From the NCBI RefSeq assembly GCF_015354735.1, contig NZ_JACEFJ010000014.1, positions 52,792 to 116,791 on the forward strand: a stretch of DNA of 64,000 nucleotides, read 5' to 3'. A program made the position numbers and the translations under genes. The notes below the pieces were generated by a model. The model was not told the origin of the DNA. It did no database searches and saw nothing but the letters and a program-made list of their open reading frames with translations. The first letter of the stretch is position 1, and each line of letters starts with the position of its first letter. This document shows positions 55,818 through 63,993 of the stretch, one piece after another. Source of the DNA: Pararhodonellum marinum (GTDB lineage: Bacteria; Bacteroidota; Bacteroidia; Cytophagales; Cyclobacteriaceae).

Positions 55818-57236
55818 ATGATCATAGAACAAATCTACACCGGATGTTTGGCCCAAGGGGCTTATTACATCGAATCCAATGGAGAGGCGGCAATCATTGA
55901 CCCGCTCAGAGAAGTACAACCGTACATAGAAAAAGCGGAAAGAAGGGGAGCCAAGATAAAATATGTTTTCGAAACCCATTTTCATGCAGACTTTGTCTCC
56001 GGACACAAAGACCTCGCCGAGAAAACCGGTGCAGAAATTGTCTTTGGACCTACAGAAATGAAGCTTGGTTTTGATGCGGTCATTGCCAAAGACGGACAAG
56101 AATTTGAGATTGGAAAGGCAAAAATCAAAGTGCTCCATACACCAGGGCATACCATGGAAAGTTCTTGCTTTCTGCTGATCAATGAGAAAGGCAAGGAAGA
56201 AGCTATTTTCACTGGAGACACCTTATTTATTGGAGATGTCGGTAGACCTGATTTGGCGCAAAAGGTGATCAAGGAATTGACCCAAGACAAACTTGCCGCT
56301 CACCTTTATGATTCATTGAGGAATAAAATCATGCCACTTGCAGATGATCTTGTGGTCTATCCCGCCCATGGCGCAGGAAGTGCCTGTGGCAAAAACATGA
56401 GCAAAGAAACCAGTGATACCCTTGGCAATCAGAAGCGAACCAACTATGCGCTGCAGGAAATGACCAAAGAAGCGTTTATTAAAGAAGTAACAAGCGGTTT
56501 GACACCTCCTCCGGCTTATTTTCCGGAAAATGTGATGCTAAACATCCAGGGTTATGACAGCATTGACGAAGTTTTGGAAAGAGGGACCAGAGCACTTTCT
56601 CCGCTGGAATTTGAAGTCGCTGCCAATGAAACCGGTGCGCTTATTCTGGATACCAGAGGGCCACAGGTTTTTGCCCAGGGTTTTATCCCCAACTCAATCA
56701 ATGTAGGAATTGACGGCAGTTTTGCGGTTTGGGTAGGAACTTTAGTGCCGGATTTGAAACAGGAAATGTTGATCGTTGCCGAACCTGGCCGGGAAGAAGA
56801 AGTCATTACCAGACTCGCAAGGGTAGGGTATGACCATGCCATAGGCTATCTGAAGGGCGGATTTCAAGCTTGGGTAAAAGCCGGCAAAGAAACGGATTCC
56901 ATTATTTCCATCAAGGCTGAAGAACTTGCCTTTCTGCAGGGTATGCAAGAAGTCAATATTTTGGATGTCAGAAAGGAAAGTGAATTCAAAAGCGAGCATG
57001 TCATCGGTGCAGAAAATGCCCCGTTGGATTTTATCAATGAAAGCATGTTGAAGATCAACAAAGAAAAGCAATATTATGTCCACTGTGCGGGAGGTTACCG
57101 ATCCATGATTTTCAACTCGATTCTTCGGGCTAGAGGATACGATAACCTGGTTGATGTAGCAGGGGGCTTCAAGGACATCAAAGATTCCGAAAAATTCAGG
57201 ATTTCTGAATATGTTTGTCCTACCACCATGTTGTAG
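55818..57236 (+). CDS. MBL-fold hydrolase fused to rhodanese domains (persulfide dioxygenase-like)
   Basis: This is a 472-residue protein, canonical for its family: the start is MIIEQIYTGCLAQGAYYI, then THFHADFVSGH, GDTLFIGDVGRPDL and YPAHGAGSACGKN in the MBL domain. Two rhodanese domains follow, the first degenerate (about 270-360, without the Cys) and the second with active Cys in HCAGGYRS. It should oxidise persulfide sulfur or transfer sulfane sulfur. The ATG at 55818 is preferred over the ATG at 55749. It is in a unit with thioredoxin, and a terminator follows. Confidence 0.92.
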   Translation: MIIEQIYTGCLAQGAYYIESNGEAAIIDPLREVQPYIEKAERRGAKIKYVFETHFHADFVSGHKDLAEKTGAEIVFGPTEMKLGFDAVIAKDGQEFEIGKAKIKVLHTPGHTMESSCFLLINEKGKEEAIFTGDTLFIGDVGRPDLAQKVIKELTQDKLAAHLYDSLRNKIMPLADDLVVYPAHGAGSACGKNMSKETSDTLGNQKRTNYALQEMTKEAFIKEVTSGLTPPPAYFPENVMLNIQGYDSIDEVLERGTRALSPLEFEVAANETGALILDTRGPQVFAQGFIPNSINVGIDGSFAVWVGTLVPDLKQEMLIVAEPGREEEVITRLARVGYDHAIGYLKGGFQAWVKAGKETDSIISIKAEELAFLQGMQEVNILDVRKESEFKSEHVIGAENAPLDFINESMLKINKEKQYYVHCAGGYRSMIFNSILRARGYDNLVDVAGGFKDIKDSEKFRISEYVCPTTML

Positions 57237-57260
57237 CATGCCAATCATCAAATACAAAAA

Positions 57261-57290
57261 AAGGCAAGACGCAGTTCTTGCCTTTTTTGT
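57261..57290 (+). terminator. Rho-independent terminator after the MBL-rhodanese gene
   Basis: GGCAAGA at 57263-57269 pairs with TCTTGCC at 57276-57282 around a six-base loop, with six T following. The porin-like gene downstream is therefore under its own promoter. Confidence 0.9.
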
Positions 57291-57351
57291 TTTACATCCT
57301 GTGTGATTTTCATCACTGTCTCCCAATCCAATTTCTGGTTCCTTTGTAGGT

Positions 57352-58749
57352 ATGTTCAGGTGTGTAAAAGTCCTTTTGGTAATGTTGGGGATTGCAGGCT
57401 TTTCTGCACAGGCAGCTTTGGTGCCTCAGGACAGTCTTGGGATGGCCGACAAAAAAAAGACTTTTGCAGAGGTGATGAGGGAGGGGGAGTTGGATTTTCA
57501 TTTCAGGAGCTTTTACATGGCTACTTCCAACAAGGGTGAGCTTCTGAATTACAGTACGTTGGGGGTTGGGGCAGGAATAGGATATACCAGCCCATCCTAC
57601 AAGGGTTTTTATGGTGGATTCAGTGGTTTCTTTGTATTTCAACTCTTTGAAAACAATCTCAGGATACCAGACCCCATTACCGGAAGTACCAATCGTTATG
57701 AAATTCTGCTATATGACATGAACGACCTTTCGAATAGCCGTGATTTGGATCGGTTGGACAACCTGTTTCTCGCCTACAAAAAGGAGGGCACCAAAATCAC
57801 CTTTGGCAGGCAGCGGATCAACACCCCTTTGCTCAATGAGCAGGACAACAGGATGCGACCCAATATATTCAGCGGGATTACCTGGCAGCAAAAATGGAAA
57901 AATTGGGAACTATTGACCGCTTGGTACCAACATGTCAGCATGAGGGGTACAGTGGATTGGTATAGCATTTCAGAATCATTTGGGGTGTATCCATTTGGTA
58001 GAAATGTATTTGGGACTTCATCCCAGTACAAAGGAAACATTAACAGCAAAGGAATAGGCTTAATTGGTTTGAAGTGGCAAAAGGATTCCAATCGACGCAT
58101 ACAGGCATGGAATTATCTGGCAGAAAATGTTTTCAACATGACCTGGTTACAGGGAGACTGGGTGATCGATGGGCCCAAAATCAGTTGGGATTTCGGTACG
58201 CAGGGATTTTACCAAACTACCATAAGGACTGGAGGAAACCCTGATCCACTCAAATCCTACATCATGCCTGGAGAAAAATCCTATGGTTTTGGGGCTAAAA
58301 TAGGGCTTCATGATGACAAACAGGCATTTTCACTCAATGTTTTGGGCATTTCGGATAGTGGTAGATTTCTCTTTCCCAGAGAATGGGGCCGAGAGGGATT
58401 TTATGCCAGTCTTCCCAGAGAGCGTTTTGAAGGCAATGGAGGTGTGATGGCCATTTCAGCAAAATATGACTGGAGGCTGGTCTCCAAAGGATTGAATGGC
58501 ACCTTGGCGGCAAGCTCGGTCAAAAATCCAGATATCAACGACTTTGGACTCAACAAATACGGGGTGCCTTCTTACTATCACTTCGTCGGGATGGTGGATT
58601 ATCCATTAACCGGTGAACTGGAGGGCTTGGACCTAAAATTTCTGGTGGTGAACAAAACTGCCAGACATGCTGAAACCATTCCCGATGCCTTCAGGATCAA
58701 TCGGGTAGACATGTGGAATTTGAACTTAATTCTGGATTATCGATTTTAA
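57352..58749 (+). CDS. Outer-membrane porin-like beta-barrel protein
   Basis: This is a 465-residue outer-membrane protein. Residues 1-21 are a signal peptide (VLLVMLGIAGFSAQA). The rest has alternating hydrophobic strands and ends with aromatic LILDYRF, the typical C-terminal strand. It resembles OprD-like porins in layout (strands with TFGRQRINTP and similar turns). It precedes the YeeE-like genes by 30 bases, so it may let thiosulfate or another sulfur anion through the outer membrane. This role is inference from position. Confidence 0.8.
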   Translation: MFRCVKVLLVMLGIAGFSAQAALVPQDSLGMADKKKTFAEVMREGELDFHFRSFYMATSNKGELLNYSTLGVGAGIGYTSPSYKGFYGGFSGFFVFQLFENNLRIPDPITGSTNRYEILLYDMNDLSNSRDLDRLDNLFLAYKKEGTKITFGRQRINTPLLNEQDNRMRPNIFSGITWQQKWKNWELLTAWYQHVSMRGTVDWYSISESFGVYPFGRNVFGTSSQYKGNINSKGIGLIGLKWQKDSNRRIQAWNYLAENVFNMTWLQGDWVIDGPKISWDFGTQGFYQTTIRTGGNPDPLKSYIMPGEKSYGFGAKIGLHDDKQAFSLNVLGISDSGRFLFPREWGREGFYASLPRERFEGNGGVMAISAKYDWRLVSKGLNGTLAASSVKNPDINDFGLNKYGVPSYYHFVGMVDYPLTGELEGLDLKFLVVNKTARHAETIPDAFRINRVDMWNLNLILDYRF

Positions 58750-58779
58750 ATAAAATAAACTTTACAATTAACCATTTCT

Positions 58780-59361
58780 ATGGAACAATTACTCATTTGG
58801 ATCAAACAACCCTGGCCATGGTACGTAGCCGGGCCAATTATCGGCTTGACGGTACCTGCCTTATTGCTTTTGGGAAACAAAAGTTTTGGAATCTCCTCTT
58901 CTTTAAGACACATGTGTGCAGCCTGTTTCCCAGCTAAAATCCCCTTCTTCACCTACAATTGGAAAAAAGAAAACTGGAACCTTGTATTTGTACTTGGTAT
59001 CATGATCGGAGGATTTGTAGCGGCAGTATTGCTGTCCAATCCTGACAGTATCGTAGTAGCAGAGCGTACCCAAGAGGACTTGAAAGCTTTGGGAATCACT
59101 GATTTTCACAATTTGTTACCCGTTGATATTTTCAATTGGGAAAACCTATTTACGCTAAAGGGGCTGGTCTTTTTTGTGTTGGGTGGATTTATGGTTGGCT
59201 TTGGAACCCGATATGCCGGAGGATGTACCTCAGGACATGCCATCATGGGTATCAGCAACCTTCAGTGGCCTTCTTTGGTTGCCACCATATTCTTTATGGT
59301 AGGAGGATTTGTGATGACCCATCTTATTTTGCCTTTGCTCATTACATGGGTAGGCCTTTAA
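58780..59361 (+). CDS. YeeE/YedE-family sulfur transporter, first half
   Basis: This is a membrane protein of 193 residues with about five transmembrane segments. The YeeE/TsuA-type motif GGCTSGHAIMG is near residue 148, containing the Cys that contacts thiosulfate in the known structure; another Cys pair, CAACFP, lies near residue 46. Normal YeeE proteins are about 350 residues; here the protein covers one half and the other half is the next gene. Together they should import thiosulfate or another sulfur species. Spacing to the porin is 30 bases, to the next gene 22. Confidence 0.88.
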   Translation: MEQLLIWIKQPWPWYVAGPIIGLTVPALLLLGNKSFGISSSLRHMCAACFPAKIPFFTYNWKKENWNLVFVLGIMIGGFVAAVLLSNPDSIVVAERTQEDLKALGITDFHNLLPVDIFNWENLFTLKGLVFFVLGGFMVGFGTRYAGGCTSGHAIMGISNLQWPSLVATIFFMVGGFVMTHLILPLLITWVGL

Positions 59362-59383
59362 GCAATTAAACTCAATTTTAGCT

Positions 59384-59878
59384 ATGGAATTAGTAGAAAA
59401 AAATACAAAAAATCAGCAACCCATCGATTGTGAAGCACCCAACATGCAGGCAAAAGGGGAACAGGGCCTAGCTTTGTTGAAGTACCTTGTCGTGGGTATT
59501 CTATTCGGAATCGTTTTTGTCAAAGCCGAGATCATCTCTTGGTTTAGGATTCAGGAAATGTTTCGGTTGCAATCCTTCTACATGTATGGAGTGATCGGTT
59601 CAGCCATTCTGGTAGGATTGGTTTCAATACAGTTAATCAAGCGTTTCAACCTAAAAACCATCAATGGTGAGGCTATCCATATTCCGAAGAAAGAATTCCG
59701 GAAAGGCCAGATCATAGGTGGTTTTATCTTTGGATTGGGCTGGGCATTGACCGGTGCATGTCCCGGACCTTTGTTTGCACAGATAGGTAGTGGATTTACC
59801 GTCGTGGCGGTAACACTGCTGAGTGCGGTAGCCGGAACCTGGGTTTATGGCCGATTTATGGATAAGCTTCCCAATTGA
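59384..59878 (+). CDS. DUF6691/YeeE-family sulfur transporter, second half
   Basis: This is a membrane protein of 164 residues with about four transmembrane segments. The conserved Cys motif ALTGACPGPLFAQIG is near residue 120, as in the second half of YeeE/TsuA. The N-terminal 25 residues are polar and variable. The gene is 22 bases downstream of the first half; the two-gene form is common in Bacteroidota and proteobacteria. A terminator follows at 59980. Confidence 0.88.
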   Translation: MELVEKNTKNQQPIDCEAPNMQAKGEQGLALLKYLVVGILFGIVFVKAEIISWFRIQEMFRLQSFYMYGVIGSAILVGLVSIQLIKRFNLKTINGEAIHIPKKEFRKGQIIGGFIFGLGWALTGACPGPLFAQIGSGFTVVAVTLLSAVAGTWVYGRFMDKLPN

Positions 59879-60260
59879 TTTGTTTTAAAAAACAATATGG
59901 AATTTATGTAAGGCAAAAAGCATCAACCTGCTTTAAAAAGGATGGTAGTTTTTAAAGCTATAGATTTTACCAGAAAAATAGAGGTGGTTCGCAAATCGAT
60001 CTGCCTCTGTTTTTTGTTTTAGAAATCAGATTCCAATGAGGATGAAAGGATCCTGACTGGACGCTGAAAATGTATTCAGAACTAAAGCCGTTCCTTGTTT
60101 TTCTGTATTTTCATTTTAACGGATAGATGGATTCACGGATTATTGATCCATGCAAATTTTGGTACTTTTAATAATTGAAAAGCCTTAAAATCAATAGGTT
60201 ATAAAACACCTTTGAAGGTAGGAATGAGGTAAATTTGGGTATAACAAACCCGTTTACCCT
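59879..60260. other. Intergenic region after the sulfur transporter genes
   Basis: It contains the terminator at 59980-60016 and, before the 60261 gene, TAAATTTG at 60230-60237 with TTTG 15 bases upstream (60211-60214), a possible promoter with shorter spacing than usual. Nothing else was recognised. Confidence 0.4.
59980..60016 (+). terminator. Rho-independent terminator of the YeeE unit
   Basis: AGAGGTGG at 59980-59987 pairs with CTGCCTCT at 60001-60008 with two wobbles, followed by GTTTTTTG. The loop is 13 bases. Confidence 0.75.
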
Positions 60261-61046
60261 ATGAAAAAGTCCATGAATGTTTTGCTTTCCTCTTTGGTGG
60301 TGCTTTCGATGTTTTCAGCCTGTAGTCCTACTATATATTCATCCGTTGGCCATAATTCTCCTATGTTTACCGAAAAAGGTGAGGTGGTTTTCAATGCTAG
60401 CCATGCTTCAGTTGACGTTGGCCCGGCGATTTCAGGCGGTGGTGATACTGGAAAGGGGATTGCCTTGCAAGCGGCCTATTCCATAAGTAACAAGTTGGCG
60501 GCAATCGGAAGTTTTTACTCGATGGGCAACACAGGAACAAGGGATAAAGACGAATGGTCAAGTCAAGGCAATTATGGTGAGATTGGGTTTGGCCTATATG
60601 GAACTGGACCTTCCAAGAAGTTTGGATATGAAATTTATGGTGGCATGGGCACGGGTTCAATCAAAAACAAACTGGACAACAAGGAACACATGGATTTGAC
60701 CTTCATTAAGCCTTTTGTACAGCCCTCGGTCGGTTTTCTCTCAAGGTATTTTGATATTTTGTTTACCCCGAGATTGGCCATGTTGAGTCTCCGTGAACAA
60801 TCCTTTTTGTTTCAGGATGAAAGTTACAGTTTAAGTGCCAGGCGTTTTTTTGACCAAAGCAATAATTCGGTAGTTTTTGAACCTGGAATAACCATAAGGG
60901 CAGGGTATGAAAACCTCAAATTACAGCTTCAATACGCCTACACCACTTTCCAACCAAAAAATCTAGAAAATGGAACTGTGCAACAGGATTTTTTTTCAAT
61001 TGGAATCCACATACTGATTTCCAAACGCTATATGCAGAACCAATAA
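60261..61046 (+). CDS. Lipoprotein with outer-membrane beta-barrel-like body
   Basis: This is a 261-residue lipoprotein of unknown function. The leader has a lipobox ending SAC with Cys21. The remaining sequence has alternating strands (GKGIALQAAYSISNKLAAIG, GEIGFGLYGTG) like small OmpA-type or porin-fold barrels, and ends with FFSIGIHILISKRY. Many Bacteroidota have such conserved hypothetical lipoprotein barrels. It is probably monocistronic, with the DUF2490 gene following 129 bases later. Confidence 0.7.
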   Translation: MKKSMNVLLSSLVVLSMFSACSPTIYSSVGHNSPMFTEKGEVVFNASHASVDVGPAISGGGDTGKGIALQAAYSISNKLAAIGSFYSMGNTGTRDKDEWSSQGNYGEIGFGLYGTGPSKKFGYEIYGGMGTGSIKNKLDNKEHMDLTFIKPFVQPSVGFLSRYFDILFTPRLAMLSLREQSFLFQDESYSLSARRFFDQSNNSVVFEPGITIRAGYENLKLQLQYAYTTFQPKNLENGTVQQDFFSIGIHILISKRYMQNQ

Positions 61047-61175
61047 GCTTGAATACGCAGTTTTCGTTGTTTTAGCCTTCCCTATTTGAGCCTTAAAAAT
61101 GACCGAATTCTAGGCTTAACCTTATTTTTCAGATAAATTGCAGGTAGCATTTCCGTTTAGGCAAAATACCTCAAT

Positions 61176-61925
61176 ATGAAAGCAATTCTATTTTTTTTGG
61201 TTTTTTGTACATGTATATCCCTTCGGGCTCAGCGGCAAACCGATCTCAATACAGAGGTATGGTATGGTCTCATGACTTCTGGTCAGATTGCCCCGAATTG
61301 GTCCCTGTGGTTGGATGCGCACCATGTACCCGAACTTTTTTTGATTTTCCGATCGGGATTGACTTTTCATACCGAAGACCAAAAGCTGGCCATAACCCTT
61401 GGCTATGCCCAATTGGATTTGACTGCCCCATTTTCTGATGGAAGCTTGGTGAGGCCGGAGCACAGGCCTTGGGGTCAGTTGGTTTACCGATTGCCCAGCA
61501 AATCCGATTTTTCAGTAAGTTTTCGATACCGTCATGACATGCGTTACAGAGCGGACTTGGGTGTAAGTGAAGTGATGGATAGTTTTTCCCTCAACCACCG
61601 CATGCGGTTCAACAACAGCCTACGGTACAACTGGAAAAATGCGCTGAGTCCGCATTTCAATTTTTCCAATACCCTTTTCAATGAATCCTTGGTAACCATA
61701 GGGCCCTCAGCAGTGGATAACCCCTTTGAACACAGGATTTTCATGTTGTTCAGTTTTCAAAAAAGGACTGTCACTGTATCACCGGGATACCATATCCGTA
61801 TGGCTACTCCCAATCCGGAAGTCCTGAGGATCAACCATGGTTTTTTTCTTTGGGTCACCATAAATTACCAATTCAAAAATTTCAAAAGACACACACTCAA
61901 AGAGTTTCCAGGAGACCATATTTGA
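61176..61925 (+). CDS. DUF2490 domain protein, outer-membrane barrel
   Basis: This is a 249-residue exported protein. Residues 1-18 form a signal peptide (FFLVFCTCISLRAQ). The mature chain matches the DUF2490 pattern: TEVWYGLMTSGQIAPNWSLWLDAHHVPE at the start and RYRHDMRYR in the middle, with strands that form an outer-membrane barrel. Its function is unknown. It is next to the integrase relic; the stop lies 41 bases before that frame opens. Confidence 0.75.
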   Translation: MKAILFFLVFCTCISLRAQRQTDLNTEVWYGLMTSGQIAPNWSLWLDAHHVPELFLIFRSGLTFHTEDQKLAITLGYAQLDLTAPFSDGSLVRPEHRPWGQLVYRLPSKSDFSVSFRYRHDMRYRADLGVSEVMDSFSLNHRMRFNNSLRYNWKNALSPHFNFSNTLFNESLVTIGPSAVDNPFEHRIFMLFSFQKRTVTVSPGYHIRMATPNPEVLRINHGFFLWVTINYQFKNFKRHTLKEFPGDHI

Positions 61926-61966
61926 TGGGGAGATTGACCTTATACCCGGGTTGTTTGGAAATTTAA

Positions 61967-62086
61967 ACTGATCAGAGGTACATTCAGGAATTACTTGGAC
62001 ACCACTCCAGCAAGACTACGGAGATATACACCTTTGCGAGTGAAGAAAAGATCAAAGAGATCAAATCCCCATTTGATGATCTTTAA
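61967..62086 (+). pseudogene. Tyrosine recombinase (integron-integrase-like) C-terminal remnant
   Basis: An open frame without a start codes for 39 residues: RYIQELLGHHSSKTTEIYT, then a helix ending KSPFDDL. LLGHHSSKTTEIY holds the conserved HxxR-region histidine and the catalytic tyrosine of tyrosine recombinases. The end resembles Bacteroidota integrases that adjoin gene-cassette-like arrays. The upstream part of the gene, with the first catalytic arginine, is absent; a stop at 61964-61966 and the DUF2490 gene replace it. It reads towards the cassettes, the reverse-oriented integron arrangement. Confidence 0.82.
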
Positions 62087-62108
62087 AGAAAAAATCGGTA
62101 TAATTAAA

Positions 62109-62180
62109 CCCTGATAAAAATCCCCACTTATCAGGCTTATCCCTCTCAATTTGGGGTGATAAGCCTGACCAGGTCAGGGG
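62109..62180. repeat. Palindrome between integrase relic and first cassette (attI or attC relic)
   Basis: TCAGGCTTATC at 62131-62141 faces its exact complement GATAAGCCTGA at 62158-62168 across 16 bases. CCCTGA at 62110-62115 can pair with TCAGGG at 62174-62179, and CCTGACCAGGTCAGG at 62164-62178 folds on itself. It precedes the first cassette core (62190) by 10 bases. Confidence 0.6.
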
Positions 62181-62189
62181 TATAAACAA

Positions 62190-62204
62190 GTTACCGGCAA
62201 GCAT
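62190..62204 (+). repeat. Cassette core GTTACCGGC at the left edge of cassette A
   Basis: GTTACCGGC at 62190-62198 is the reverse complement of GCCGGTAAC at 62931-62939 behind the same cassette's gene; a further four bases (GCAT, 62201-62204) match ATGC at 62925-62928 after a two-base spacer. Confidence 0.8.
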
Positions 62205-62221
62205 AACGACACAGACTAAAA

Positions 62222-62914
62222 ATGACACCAGAAAACTTAAAGACTGACTTTGACGAAATATTTAAAGGAGTAATCATTCCCTTCTTTAAGGAATTAGGTT
62301 TTAAACGTAAGACACAACACTTTGCTCGACAGACAAACGACATTACTCAGTGTTGTAATGTTCAGAAAAGTCAGTGGAACTCATACCACGACAGTTTGAG
62401 TTTTACATTTAATCTGGGTTTTTATAATGAAGCAATCAGAACTCTTTCCTGGGGACAAGAAATACCAACTGACTTTCCCAAAACTACTGACTGCTTCATA
62501 CAAGACAGACTTGGAACCTATTCTCATAAACATGATAACTGGTATGAACTAAGTAAACGTATTGACAGAAACAAAGTAGCCGAACGAGTTAAAAGCGACC
62601 TTGAAAATTATTTAATGCCACTTTTTGACGACTACAAATCGCTTTCGGATCTTAAACAATTTTCAGAGAGAAATACAGGTTTTCTTCTATCACCATACGG
62701 ACAAATTGTATTTCTAATGATGACTGGTCAAATAGAGAAAGGAAAGCAATTTATAAAAGAGCAATACAAAATTGCATTGACACCCCAAACAACTACACAG
62801 ACAATTAACTATCCAGACGGAAGAAGTGAAGTAAAAACATCAAAGCCTTATATAAATCAAAGCTATGTTGACAATATTGAAAGGCTTGCAAAACAATATG
62901 ACATCGGACTATAA
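62222..62914 (+). CDS. DUF4304-domain protein in cassette A
   Basis: This is a 230-residue soluble protein. The N-terminal half matches DUF4304: FKGVIIPFFKELGFKRKTQHF, CCNVQKSQW and SFTFNLGFY are the conserved features. The function of DUF4304 is unknown; proteins occur singly in accessory and cassette-like settings. The start ATG lies 31 bases after the cassette core; the stop is 16 bases before the attC-like site. Its composition is more AT-rich than its chromosomal neighbours. Confidence 0.82.
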   Translation: MTPENLKTDFDEIFKGVIIPFFKELGFKRKTQHFARQTNDITQCCNVQKSQWNSYHDSLSFTFNLGFYNEAIRTLSWGQEIPTDFPKTTDCFIQDRLGTYSHKHDNWYELSKRIDRNKVAERVKSDLENYLMPLFDDYKSLSDLKQFSERNTGFLLSPYGQIVFLMMTGQIEKGKQFIKEQYKIALTPQTTTQTINYPDGRSEVKTSKPYINQSYVDNIERLAKQYDIGL

Positions 62915-62924
62915 ATCAACAAGA

Positions 62925-63067
62925 ATGCCAGCCGGTAACACGGGTTTTGCGTCAGGCGGAGTGACGATCAAACTTGAAGCTTTTTGCTTCTATTCAAATT
63001 CAGTGCGGGTTGACAGTTTTGTGCTCCGAAACCCGCCCGAACGCAAAGCCCGATCCCGTTGTGTGCC
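62925..63067 (+). repeat. attC-like palindromic site of cassette A
   Basis: The left core GCCGGTAAC (62931-62939) and the right core GTTGTGTGC (63058-63066) flank an imperfect hairpin. TTTGCGT (62946-62952) pairs with ACGCAAA (63041-63047), GGCGG (62955-62959) with CCGCC (63033-63037), ACGGG (62940-62944) with CCCGT (63055-63059). A GAAGC/GCTTC hairpin sits in the loop. The left core complements its own cassette's left edge, as in integron cassettes; the right core begins the next cassette. Confidence 0.8.
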
Positions 63068-63075
63068 ATTAAAAA

Positions 63076-63984
63076 ATGAAAGAACTGCTGACATTAATAC
63101 TTATGTTTTCAATATTTAAATCAAATTCCCAAAATATTTTCTTCGGTGAATACAAGAAGCCTGCGTTGCTTCAAAAACTTGAAGAGTACCAAAAACCTAA
63201 CGGACAAACTTGGGAATGGCTCGGCTTCTACATTGAGTATGACCACCACTACTCAGCGACACCTTTGGACGTTATACCATTTGCAGGGACTGGTGGAGAC
63301 GGAATACATTTCGGATTCCTAACAGACTTTGGGACAGCTAAAGACTTGAGCAATGCCCCAATAGTTTGTGTAAGTCCGTCAAACGACCCGCCAATAAAAT
63401 TAGTAGCTAAAAATCTTACCGATTTTTTGGGCCTTGTTGTTACGATAGGTCAAGCGGAGTTTCTTGATGAAGATTACAAAACAGAAGAAGAAATAAAAAC
63501 TCGACTTCAAGAATGGGATGAAGTATCAGAAGTGGACTGGAAAGGAAATCCTCTTCCAAAAGATGAGATAAGACAAATGAAACAGAGGACTGCCGAGATA
63601 CAGCAAGGCAGAGTCCTACTCGGCAAAGTGCTTAAGGGGCAATTCCAAATTGACCCAATGACTAGTGTCAGTCAGTACATCAAAGACCTGAGAGATTTGC
63701 GAAAGAAAGAAATAACGATTGAGACTTCGGACGACATTGGAATTAAGTACCTGACAGAAAAATTGATCATTGACGGTTTTGATTACAGCATTAAGGACAG
63801 TAATATAGTAAAGGACTATCTCGACAAAGCATCTGAAGCCAAGCGACTAAAATTCTATCGAGACGCAACATACCATTACATTCTCAGCAATGACTATGAC
63901 AACGACATTAAGAAATTAATAATTGAAGCATTAAAAAAAGACGGTTATAAACGGGAAGCCCAAATACTTGAAAAGAAATATTAA
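63076..63984 (+). CDS. Unknown exported protein in cassette B, SUKH-like
   Basis: This is a 302-residue protein. Residues 1-19 form a hydrophobic leader (LTLILMFSIFKSNSQ), a possible signal peptide. DVIPFAGTGGDGIHFGFLTDF and LSNAPIVCVSPSNDPP recall the SUKH/SMI1-KNR4 fold, found in immunity proteins, but the match is distant. The C-terminal third is charged and helical. The gene starts 17 bases after the core GTTGTGTGCC and stops 10 bases before GGCACAC at the window end, the compact layout of a cassette. No function is assigned. Confidence 0.7.
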   Translation: MKELLTLILMFSIFKSNSQNIFFGEYKKPALLQKLEEYQKPNGQTWEWLGFYIEYDHHYSATPLDVIPFAGTGGDGIHFGFLTDFGTAKDLSNAPIVCVSPSNDPPIKLVAKNLTDFLGLVVTIGQAEFLDEDYKTEEEIKTRLQEWDEVSEVDWKGNPLPKDEIRQMKQRTAEIQQGRVLLGKVLKGQFQIDPMTSVSQYIKDLRDLRKKEITIETSDDIGIKYLTEKLIIDGFDYSIKDSNIVKDYLDKASEAKRLKFYRDATYHYILSNDYDNDIKKLIIEALKKDGYKREAQILEKKY

Positions 63985-63993
63985 AAGAAAAAC

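Noticed and set aside
62865..63119. Frame running through the attC-like site
   Set aside because: It overlaps both cassette genes and the palindrome and is open by chance.
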